Assembly: GCF_028583425.1 (NCBI RefSeq) | Contig: NC_072806.1 | Span: 37,184,001-37,248,000, forward strand | From: Eublepharis macularius | Taxonomy: Eukaryota > Chordata > Lepidosauria > Squamata > Eublepharidae | DNA: 64,000 nt | Direction: 5' to 3' | Part shown: positions 21,401-33,400 of the stretch, piece by piece | Layout of the letters: every line of letters begins with the position of its first letter | Position numbering within the stretch: position 1 is the first letter of the stretch | Position numbers and translations under genes: made by a program | The notes under the pieces: model-generated | The model's input: only the letters and a program-made list of their open reading frames with translations | Told to the model about the DNA's origin: nothing | Databases searched by the model: none

Positions 21401-24400
21401 CACCAGAGTATTGTCTTTGTCCTCTGCTGTAAGTAATTCAGGGTCATGTTACAATCTTGCTCTTCACATATGTGTGTTAAGAACGTGTTAAGTTTTTGTC
21501 TTATAGAATCAGATCTATTTATGGCAACAGTTCGTGTACCCTATGGTTTGGGCCCCAAAAGTGGATCACAGCTCTGTTGCAGGTAGTCAGGACAGCAGGA
21601 GGGAGAAGGAGAAGAGTGAGCTGGCTTTGGGAGGCTTTTGGTATCAAATTTTAGATAGCTTGCTTTATCTGCAAAAGGCCTTTTGCTCAATATTTATAAG
21701 TACTCCACATGAGAAATAAAGTATAAACCTGTTCAGTATTAATGGAAATGCCGTTCCTGTGTTTTATGTTGGGGAGGTGGGGGCCATATTGTGGAATTCT
21801 TTGAAACTGGGTCCTGAAGAAGCATACAGTAACTTCAGAATTGGATCCCCCTTCAGAAAGTTTGTCAACATTAGTATTTAAAGGCTTTTCAGTGTACAAA
21901 GCTGAGTGCATAGCTGCCTTTTGCCTTTGTTTATTGATCTTGTCATAACTTGTACAGATCTTTTTGGTGCTTTGGCTTTTCTAGAGCATGATCAGTAAAA
22001 GTCTTCAAATTCCTAGACAGTGCCATATTTTTTAAGCACTTTGGTACATGGAACCCCCCCGCCCCCCCAGCTTCTGCTGGAGTCACCATCTGTGTTATCT
22101 CTTCCTTATTGTCCGTATCTGATACTGGACAGTGTTGGAGGATGTCTTCCCTTACAAAAATGGGAAAGGCATATCTAAACATGGGCACGTGCAGGGGGTG
22201 TGCAGTTGAAAGCACCCTGCACTTCATTGAGGAACCCTAGTTTCTTCTCACCCATGCTTTGAACTTGAGCTTACATTGTTAACATTAGAAATTGAGAAGC
22301 ACAACCAAATGTCATTTCACCTCTTAATTTTGCTTCATGACTGTCTCTAGTTCTTACTTTGTTTCACCAAATCTGTCTTCTTATGTCCTTGAACCTTACT
22401 TGTTCCATTCCTCTGTGTGGAAGATGTGGCTTATATAGATTCTTCATGGCTATGAAAATAAAATTCAGCACCTAAGTATGCTTTCTAAAAACATTCCATC
22501 TTAGCAAATGCCCAAATATTTGCTGATGTAAACTTTCCCCCCTTGTAGTAGCTGGCAGAGTAAGAGGTGCCTCTTACTTTCACCTGTCTTCACTGCCTGG
22601 AATGCCTTAGTCATTGTGTTACTAAATATATACATTTCAGAATGTGTAAGTCTCAGACATCGGTTCCTTACATTTAGATCCTGCATAGGCAAGTTATGAC
22701 AAGTATCTGTTTGAATGAACTATTTTTTCTGGCTTACTGTGGCTGCACTCTGGGCCCCACGTGGCTTTTAAATAAAGCAGGAGGGGGGAAGTGGAGGTGC
22801 TGGTGTCAACAGTTGCATTATCCCTCAGTGGATCCACAATGTAGACTATGCATTATAATTGTGTTTATGACTGTAGTTAACCAAATAGGCTGTCATTAAG
22901 ATAGAGATCATACAATATGTTGAGAGGTATGGCATACACCTAGTCATTAGTTGCAAGAATTGCTTCCCTTCGGGAATTTAAAAAAGGGTTTGCTGTAATG
23001 TGCACCTTGCCTCGTCAATCTGTGATGAGCATCTGCGTTTAGAAATCAAGCTTATCTTCCTATCAGGAAATCACTGTGGGTGAGATTATGTAACTGCAGT
23101 GCCTGTTACCTCCGTGCTTATATTGAGAGTTTGTTTTGTGTTTATAGTCTCATTTTAAAAGGTGTGTGTGTGAGGGGGTGCTTTTTGGAGGTGATGCAAT
23201 TAATTTTAAGTTGGCCAAAAGGCTGTTTTTGCAAACCAATTTGTTAAGGCTGCACTTGTGAAAACAGACATATGGTGCAATGGCTTTCAAACTGCATTCT
23301 GAGGAGCTTCAGGGAATCCCTGATAAGCTTCTAGTGTACCCTTGTTGGGAGAGCAGTGAATGGTACATCAGCTTTTTTGAAAGGTGGCCTGTTTTCTGTA
23401 CTGATCTTCCCCTGCAAAGTGCTATCATGGGGAATAATCAGGTGTATTCTAAAGTGTGCATTATGTTCACACATTGTGACTGACAAGGCAGTGGTCCACA
23501 AATCCTGTAGTTTAGAGTGTGACCCGGTGGTTTCTCAACAGGAAGTTAGCTGTGGGAATTCTCTGATGATAGCTTGAAAAGTAATGTTGGTGAATTCTTA
23601 TATATAGCTGGCCTGCCTGTCCATGTGTAGACACTACGCATTCAAACATCACACTCAATCATGGTTACCTATGATCATCTATAGGGACAGTCCAACAAAT
23701 GGGCTCATTGATTAGTGCCAAACTTAGATTTTAAACTTGGATTTTAAACAAAGGTGGTTTTGCAAACCACAGTTTGTAGTCATTGTGCACAGGCAACTTC
23801 ATAAACTTCAGAGTAGCATTTCCCTTTTTGGTGAGCTGGCTACAGACAGCAGTTTAGGGAGTCTGTCCTTCCTTCTGAGAATGCATAGAGAAGATAAATC
23901 CTAGTTTGTACATATACTAGGAGTGGTTATTTCCATCTGGTACACTAACTAGAGCTTGTTTAGCAAGCAATAGTGTAACCAACCAGTTTATTTTAATGCA
24001 ACCATTATCTTACAAAGCATGCATATATTGAGAACCAGAAAGAAGAGTAAGATGCTTATACTCTACCTTTCTTCATTCACATCAATGCCTTGGCTTTCAT
24101 TGCCTAGTAGATAAAACTTGGGTGATTTACTTGGCTTTCCTGATGGCTACTCTCTCTTCCCTGTACTTCCATTCATTTTTTTCCTCTTTTGTATCTGCTT
24201 CCCTAAGCCTTGTTTTTTGGGGGGCCGGTAACTAATCTGAATTCTAGTTGCACTATAACTTAAGCCAGTTAAAGTACGCAACCATTTACTTTCATTTATT
24301 CTCATAGTGTAACTTCAGGGGTTTTTTTGTGTGTGTGCAGCATATGCATAATCTCAGATGTTAGATGATTTTTGAATTCTAGAATTTTAGAGACTGGTTG

Positions 24401-27400
24401 CTTTTTGATGGTTGTTGTGGGTTTTCCGGGCTGTATTGCCGTGGTCTTGGCATTGTAGTTCCTGACGTTTCGCCAGCAGCTGTGGCTGGTATCTTCAGAG
24501 GTGTAGCACCAAAAGAACCTCCTCAGGATACAGTGAAGCCTCCCGCCATTAGCATTCCACACCCTGGGAAACTCTTACAGGATGACTCAGCTCAACCCCA
24601 CCCCTCCTGAGTAGATACAAATGACCCACATCTTCTCCACACTGTGACACTGAGAGATCTCTGTCTTTTGGTGCTACACCTCTGAAGATGCCAGCCACAG
24701 CTGCTGGCGAAACGTCAGGAACTACAATGCCAAGACCACGGCGATACAGCCCGGAAAATCCACAACAACCATCGTTCTCCGGCCGTGAAAGCCTTCGACA
24801 ATACATGGTTGCTTTTTGCTTCCATTCTGATCGAGGAAGTATACTCGTCAAAATTAAATTTTAACCAGATTAGCCTACCTAGTGCATTTGCCTCCCAGCC
24901 TAAATATCTGAGATGCGTCTAACCAAAGTGTTTCAAGTTCTGAGGTATGAATGTTTGATTTTAGGCGCATGAAGCTTCACATCACCAACAGCAGGCAGCA
25001 CAGAACAGCCTGCTGCCTCTCCTGAGCTCTGCTGTTGAGCCCCCTGATCAGAAGCCGATTTTACCCTTGCCGATAACGCAGAAACCTCAGCCTGCACCAG
25101 AAACGCTAAAAGATGCCATTGTGGGAATTAAAAAGGAGAAACCGAAGACATCTTTTGTGTGTACATACTGCAGCAAGGCCTTCAGGGACAGTTATCACTT
25201 GAGGCGCCATGAATCCTGCCACACAGGGATAAAGTTAGTGTCACGGCCAAAGAAGGCTCCTGCCACGATGGTACCACTTATCTCAACCATTGCGGGTGAC
25301 AACAGCCGGACGTCGTTGGTTTCAACCATTGCAGGCATCTTGTCAACAGTCACTACGTCTTCCTCTGCTGCCAACCCAAGCAGTAGTGCTGGTGCCACTG
25401 CTATGCCAGTGACACAGACAGTGAAGAAACCCAGCAAGCCTGTCAAAAAGAATCATGCCTGTGAGATGTGTGGAAAGGCCTTCCGTGATGTCTACCACCT
25501 CAACAGGCATAAGCTCTCCCACTCAGATGAGAAGCCTTTTGAGTGTCCAATTTGCAATCAGCGTTTCAAAAGGAAGGACCGCATGACCTATCACGTGAGG
25601 TCTCATGAGGGTGGCATCACCAAACCCTACACCTGTGGTGTGTGTGGAAAAGGCTTTTCGAGGTACCATGTAGAAAATCCCAGGCGAGCTCAAGTATTGG
25701 ATTTTCATTCCGTGTTCGCGAGGGGGGAGGGGGGTTGGAGAGGGAGGAATGGGGCTGTGAGGAAAGTGAGGCGTGGTATTTGGGGCATGCATGTGTAGCT
25801 GCATCTTTCAATGTGACGAGCCCTAAAAAAAGCCATTTGCTGTCTATTTGGGGCCTTGTAGAGAGCACGAGCAGGCTATATTAATATGAAAGTTAAATCT
25901 TTAAGAGGAAAGGGAGAAGAATGACATTAGCAATCCTGGAAAAATATAGCCTGTGTGAAAATAAATAAAATGGAAGTGAACAGCTAGGAATTTAAAATAA
26001 TGGGGATTGGGGGAGTGGGAATTAAACCTGTTCAGGGCAGTTTTATTTAAAATATAACTTGATTACTTATTTTCTAAGTAGAGTTTATTGGGATGCAGTA
26101 GTGACATTTTAAGCAGATTCCTAAGCTTTGCAGTTTGGGAGTTCTAGTATATTGTTTTGGGATGGGAAGAGATTCAGACTGATCCTTGGGAAGGATTTTA
26201 GGTGGTAAGAAAATCAATGCTGCGCTATTAGTAACATTGTGTTTGCTTGTGCCCTCTTTCTTTTGCAGGCCTGATCATTTGAGCTGTCATGTCAAACACG
26301 TTCATTCCACAGAGAGGCCCTTCAAATGCCAAGTAAGAGTTTTGTTGACTAATTGAAAGCTTAACCACTTGGACTGTTCAGCTGCTGATCGAACCACTTT
26401 GTGCTAGAGTTTGGTTATAGAAATCAGGGCATCCTTGTATTGGAACTTCTGCTGGTGAGGACCTTAGATCTAAGGGCTAGATTGCGTCTATTTTGGGGGC
26501 CCTTAGTCTATGGGAGTGTTTTCAAGTTCTTAGTTTAGATGGGTAGCCATATTGGTCTGTAATAGAACAGCAGGATTTGAGTCCAGTGGCACTTTAGGGA
26601 CCAATTTTCAGTGTGTTAGCTTTCAAGAGTCCAAGCTCCCTTCTTCAGACTCAAATCCCACTGTTCCAGGATCTCATTTTGTCTAGAGCTGACCCAGGCC
26701 TTATCGCTGTACCTTCCTTAGGCTGATGTCAAGCATCTAAAGGGGAACAGGCCAAAAGATTGTTCAGGAGAGGTGAAAACTTCGTGGAAGACCCTGCCCT
26801 ATGCTTTAATTTCAGCAACTTCTTGGAGCAGGGATCCACAACCTGTTGTTTTTAGTCAACCAAATGATGTGGCCACCCCAGCTGTGCTCCTACTCTAACC
26901 TAGAAGAGAAGTAGGGTCATGTCTCTCACATCGTGCTGGGCTGAGCACCTGGAAATTACAACTCAGAATCATGAAGTATCCCTCTTGCTTCAAGTTTGGA
27001 AGAAGAGAGTGATGCTTGCTGTAGCAGTTGAATGTGGGGACCCTGTCATTGAGGTGATTGTATTCAGTCCCAACCACTCTTAGCATTTCTGGTAGGTTGA
27101 GATGTATGTCTGTGTGCACGCTTTCATCTGAAGAGAGACGTGTTTCAGACAGCAGGTTGATAGCATGAATTTTATCTTTATGTAACATCTTTACGTTACA
27201 TGAGATTAAATATGCATAGATTTTTGGGGAGTGGGCCATCTATCTGACTTTAATTTTTATTCTTTCCCTTCTTCCATGAGACAGTATTGTTTATTTCATT
27301 AAAAAGATACATCCTGCTAAAGTTCTTAACATGTGACTGCTGAGGAAAGGAGGATTTAGTAAAGAAGTCCTACTTAGTTTTTCATAATAGTTAGCATTGT

Positions 27401-30400
27401 AACTGAAGTAAGAGATGCAGCTTTCTCAAACAGTCGTGTGTATTTTTTTAGGAGACAAAAACTCAAAGACGTACCTATTCAGGGCTTGATACTGAGAGCC
27501 CGTTATGAAACCTAGGATCAAGAGAGGTGTCTAAATAATCTTTACCTCTGGTTATCTGTGATGAATAATAGTTTCCCCAGATAACCAGGTAAGGAAGATT
27601 TCCTCAGCTGGAGGCAAATGGGTTGAACCATGGCTTGAACCATCTACTCTTCTGTTGAGCTTCATGCATGTGTGACTGAGCTTTTTTTCCAGTGACTCAT
27701 TATGACTAGCGGTGCTTTGGAGTCAAAGGAATGACTCTTGATGTGTTCTGTTCAGTTTTTGTCTTGTATGCAGTCTGTGTGGTTTTTAGTCTAACCAAAT
27801 GTAGCTGAGCAATGGAAAAAAAATTTTTACGTTGCCAGGAGTGCACCGGGAAATCTTTGATTCAACCTGTGCTAGCAGTTAGGTAGGTGTTTAATCCACA
27901 CAATTAATTTCCATGCCGCATTTTTAAGAATACCATTCTGCCTTCAGATTGTGGATACATCAGTTTGGAGAAGGTTGGCAGCATGGATAAGTTTAAACTG
28001 TTTTTGACATAATGGTATCTCCCTCATTGTCAGTCTGCATGGCCAGTTACAGGTTACCAACCAAAAAGATACACTTACTGAGGAAATCAGAGAGGCTAGA
28101 GACATAGTGTTAACTCTGTCAGGTTCACTACAAATGGTGTAACTGTTCTCCTGAGTGCCCTCATGTGGGCAACCATACAGGCCAGATTAAATGTAAAATT
28201 TGGGCTTATCTTGTGTGGTTTAAGGAGTTGTTATATGTTCTCTCTTCCTTGTATATTAAACATTGGGTCACACCTTTTGAGATGCTGGATGATCCCTGAA
28301 TGGGATCTCAAGAGTGTGCGTTCTTCATAAAGAGCTGTGGGACCCTTCTGTTCAGACTGGGACCACAGCCTGGGTGAGAAGGGTTGAAGTCCTCCCCTGG
28401 TCCCACCCCCATTTTCAAGACATCAAGTAGTTACTAGAGCTGATACCTGTCACATTAGGAGGCTTATATAGGTTGCTTGTATGTTTCCTCAGCAGGGAAG
28501 AATAAATTTTTCAGGGAACTGGTTAAGGTAGGGACATGGCATGGTGGGAGGAGTAAAATCCCTCAAGACCCCAGTATGAATCATTGCTAGGTTGCCAGGC
28601 CCTTGACCTCAACTCTCAGGAGCTTTGGGGGGAGAGCATGAGGAAGAGACGCATCAATTGATGTCATGATGCTCTAGGAATTCACCAAAATTCTACAGTA
28701 AAATGATAGTTTCAGGGACTTTCTAGAGCATCAAAATGTTACTTCCGGGAACCCAGAAGTGATGTCAATTGATGTGCTTCCTCCATTTCCCCCTACTCTA
28801 TTGAGCAAATGTGGGACTTGGAAGCATCATCTGGAGGATTCCTGCCATAGGTGAGTAAGTGGCAACCTTAATTAATATCAGTGCCCTCACAAGTGTTACC
28901 AAGATCTGTTCATAGGTCTTCCATGTTCTTGACTGGTTTGACCCTTAAAATTTGTGCACAGTAGAGCAAGACAGTCTACTTGAAGTCTTTTCTTACTTTC
29001 CATGTAGACATGCACAGCTGCCTTTGCCACCAAAGACAGACTGCGGACACACATGGTGCGCCATGAAGGAAAGGTGTCGTGTAATATCTGTGGTAAACTT
29101 CTGAGTGCAGCATATATTACCAGCCACTTAAAGACTCATGGGCAGAGCCAAAGTATCAACTGTAATACCTGTAAACAAGGCATCAATAAAAGTAGGTGAA
29201 TATTTTCAAAATAAGTAAATGCAATTTCATCGTCTTCTTTCTACTGGATTTAGACCACATGCTGTGTTAAACTTGATTATTCCCTTTAAATTGTGGTGTT
29301 AGGCATTTTGAGGGCTGGAGTCATGGTGGACTTCTGTGGAATCTCTGTGTTGGATCTGAAAGTTTTCACAGATTTTTGCCTCTTATAACAATATATTTAA
29401 AAGCCTTCTGGGCTTTGAGAGTAGGATGCAAGGCCTTGTCCAAAGCCCTTTGAAGTCTGTGGAAGGCATCCCATTGATTTCAGCAGGCTTTGAATGGCTG
29501 CTTCCATGTTCCTGGAAGGCCAGAGCTGATGATTAAACAAGTTTTTTTTTAAAAAAAAAGCATTAATCCTGATGCATTTGGGGACAGATAGATCTGACTT
29601 ATTGCAGATGAAATGCCTAGTCGTGTTTAGTGATACAAATATTGAATCAAAGTTCCTCTTCCAGAATAGTTATCGAAGGCTAGAGTATTTATTGGAGCTG
29701 AAAAGAGTTAAGTGCCCTTGTTCACTTTAGTCATCTTTTGGAAGATTTCTAGAGTGTTTACAAAAATCTTTTCAGCATCATAGTATTCAATTTAGAAGTG
29801 TAATGCTACATAACAGCTACAAGTCAGTATAGATTAGATGCACTAGGATTGCATATTATGGGTTTGCCATGGGGCAAAATTGGATTGCTTTGTCAGCCTT
29901 TGAGCTTGTAAGTTGCCAGTTCCTAGTAACGTATGTCAGTGAAGATTGTACCTAGGATGCCAAGCAAAGAGCCTTTACCATATCTGGCTCATTTTTTTCT
30001 TTTGGGTCTCAAATAGGCTAATAATTTCTGTGGTCCTACTTGTACGGTTGACAAAACTTGACATATTAGTAGTTTTAAACCACCAAATTGAAGGAAATTT
30101 TGAAAACAAGTTTTTATATCTGCTCAGTTATTGGGATTAAATGAAGTGGTCCTGGGAACAAGAAATGCACATAGCCCTTCTTTTCCCATGAAGCCATGTC
30201 CATTGTGCTTGTGCTAGGTTACTTCAGAATATACTTCATTTACTTCATCCTACCAACATGCCAGTGAGGATAGGTTAGACTGAAATCCTTGGCAGGGATT
30301 TCATCAAGGTTTTCCATGTCCAAAACGTAAGCCAGTGTCTGTCAAAAAGGCTCTGTTGCTCTGCTGCTACATAATATTCCTCTGCCACTGCATGTACTTT

Positions 30401-33400
30401 TTTCTGCTTCCTGCCTATACTGTGCTTCCCCTCACAATCAGTGGAAAAGAAGCCTCTCCTAGTCTTTGTACTGAAGACAAATAATGTGTGTATTGTGAAT
30501 ATGATATACAGAGTAATTTCATTTGTTTTCTTTTTAATTACAGAGTTTGGGTTTTTCAAACAAGAAAATCTACACCTCCCTGCTTGTGAGTAAAAACTTT
30601 TTCAATGGATATCTTAATCATATTAGCTTGGTAATGTTTAGTCAGTTTGGTGTAGTGGTTAAGAGCGCGGGACTCAAATCTGGAGAGCCGGGTTTGATTC
30701 CCCACTCCTCCACTTGAAGCCAGCTGGGTGACCTTGGGCTAGTCACAGCTCTCTGGAGCTCTCTCAACCCCACCCACCTCACAGGGTGTTTTGTTGTGGG
30801 GATAATAATGACATACTTTGTACACTGCTCTGAGTGGGCATTAAGTTGTCCTGAATGTTCTTGTTGTTGTTATTATTAGTGCAGAGATTGCTTGCCCATC
30901 ATTTTTAAGAAATTTAGCAGCATGCTTTCAGTTCTCAGTCTGAGCGATATTGAAATGAGAGGTTTTCATTTTCTCTAAATTATTCCATGTGATCTCTGTC
31001 CATTCACCCACCTCCAGTTGATCTGATATTCAGTGTACTGTTCACAGAGCTAAGTTGTGGTCCTATCTAAGTCACAGCTATGACTTGCTGTTGAAGAAGC
31101 AGCTGCATTGTCTTGGTCTTCTGTGTCCCTTTCACTCCCCCCCTTTCCCCTTTGACAAATTTACATAATGGAATTTACTGTTGGTAAAGACTGTATACCT
31201 GCAGTAGGGAGATGGCCAGAAAGCAGTCCTCCTAAATGCTTATTTTGACACTCACTTCTCTCACACAGTCTCCGTGTCAAGTAATAGCAATTTTCTGAAT
31301 TAAAGAGGACTGCTCTGCCCTTAAAGGAAACTCAAAGCAGAGCAAATACTTGAATTTTAGACCCAGCTCGACAGTGTTAATCTGAACCAACATGTACTGG
31401 TTGGTGCTTAGTGAGCCATGATGGTGGGCTATGTCTGTCCTGAAGAACTGCAGCAGCAGTCCTTGTGGCAGATTGTTCAGCCTGCTTCCTTCTCTAGTCT
31501 CAGAACAGCGGTTGGTCTTAAATGGCTGGTATGGGGGGGGGGGGGTGGCAGTGAAGGCTGCTCCCAGCTCTTCCAGCAGCAGAGGAATTGGCAGTGTGGA
31601 CTTTTAAAATGTTACAGATATTTCAGGTTTTCTCCCTATCTCATAATTCCGTGAGTCTCTTTTTCCTGCAAAGGAGCCAAGGCTGCTCTATCTGCTTATC
31701 AGTTGCTCACAGAGAATTCATAGGTAGACTTGAATCTTATGCCAGCATTACCTGATAATGAATCCAAAATGGAAAGATTTTTTCTTCAATCCTTTTAAGG
31801 AATTCCAAATAAAGACAAATTGTATATCTTAGTTTTCTGGCCTAGTGTTGGCAGAAGAGAGACAGTAATCCAGTGGCCTATTCCTGTGGGCCACTTAGAA
31901 TCTGTCAGTTGAAGGGATTTTTGGAAAGAATTCTGGACCAGGCAGACTTTGGCCTCACCCCAGCAAAGCACCTTTTACATTAAGAATGCGTACTTCAGCT
32001 AGCCGTAGGTGATCTTTCTTTAAGAGGGCAAACCTGGAGTTATATTGGGAGCTGACACTGGAATACTCCATATAAAAAGCCCCGGTGCACAAGAAAAAAG
32101 TGGCATGTTATAGGGAAGGGGTTGAAGCTAACCTTTCTGGCACACCAGATTTTTTCATCTGCAGGGGGGAGGGTTTTGGGGTTTTTTTTTGTATAGAGGA
32201 ACATTTCCTCATGCCAGCTCCCACCTTGTCTGAAATGGTAGAGCCCTCCCTGGCAGAGGTTTCACAACTCATGGTGCTGATTATACTTGAACTGTTTTGA
32301 GATCCTGTGTGGATATACTCTTGTTTGAAAAATGTAAAACATTTCTCAAACAAGGGATTTAAAAAAAAAAATAGGCCGTGCAAAATTGACCATGGTACTC
32401 CAGTTCAAAGAGGTATGCTCAAGACCAAATTATGCCAGTATCTATCACTCAGTCTTGGCTATGCATTCTGATTTGAAAGAGTTTAACTCCAAGGAGCTTG
32501 CATCAGTTAGTTCCACAAGCAATGTTAATTCATTGCCTCTTAAACTTACAGAACTTTGCAGGGGGCACTTTTTGAACTTGATGTACATTCTTTCCCTCTG
32601 CAACTCCATGTGAGGCATCTATAAAAGATACTGGTGAGAATGATCTGAAGGTTGTTGGGGGTTTTCCGGGCTGTATTGCCGTGGTCTTGGCATTGTAGTT
32701 CCTGACGTTTCGCCAGCAGCTGTGGCTGGCATCTTCAGAGGTGTAGCACCAAAAGACAGAGATCTCTCAGTGTCACTGTGACACTATACAGCCCGGAAAA
32801 TCCACAACAACCATCGTTCTCCAGCCATGAAAGCCTTCGACAATACATAGAATGATCTGAAGTCTGTGTGAATCCTGCTACTGCATACAAGAATGTGTGG
32901 AAACTTTATTCAGAGTAACTCCTTCCCTTTAGTTATCATCCATCTTTTTCCTGGAAAGAGGGCCCTCTTGGCACTGATTCAGAGGGCATCAGTCAGATGG
33001 TGCAAGGGGCTGCTGAAGAAGAATAATTCCTACTCAAGGCCGTGAAAGGGTGGGGAAAAGGGTTTCTACCCCTCCCCCCCAACATCAACAAGTGTGATCT
33101 TGTGCGTGCTTCCTCCATTTGTTGAAACACTGCTCCAACACAAGCAAGTCTTCAGAATTTTGAAGGGAAAATATTAATTTTGCCTCTAAAGCCTACCTCT
33201 GTTGCTTTCTCAAGAGTATGGTTTATTGGTCCCTGATAATGAAAAGCAATATAATTTGCATTTCTCTGTGTATCTTAAAATTCAATTTTAAATATTTGGC
33301 TGGAATAGCGTGCATGAATGAAGAGAGCAACAACCAGAAGCAGCAGCAGCAGCAACAGCAGCAGCCGCCACCGCCGCCGCCACAGCAGCATGTTACAAAT

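Larger units (their letters stand above)
15434..24407 (+). other. VEZF1: VEZF1 intron 1 (first 9 kb)
   Basis: The first 450 bp continue the CpG island. 15900-18800 is pyrimidine-rich with no interspersed repeat that I recognise. A CTTT run lies at 16045-16066 and several poly-C tracts occur. Two SINEs lie at 18822-19048 and 20837-21018. A C-run (CCCCCCCGCCCCCCC) is near 22055. No open frame here looks coding. Confidence 0.6.
29192..33308 (+). other. VEZF1: VEZF1 intron 4
   Basis: Holds a tRNA-derived SINE at 30643-30880 and a Penelope-like? insert at 32651-32849. A G-run is near 31530. No coding frame seen. The 3' splice site has a poor pyrimidine tract (ATATTTGGCTGGAATAG). Confidence 0.6.

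Noticed and set aside
24398-24851. Short proteins on both strands (70-100 aa)
   Set aside because: They are mirror translations of the two inverted halves of one repeat.
25663-25798. Read-through of VEZF1 exon 2 giving an altered tail
   Set aside because: The donor GTACCA is weak but exon 3 restores finger 4 exactly. Nothing suggests that the read-through product is real.
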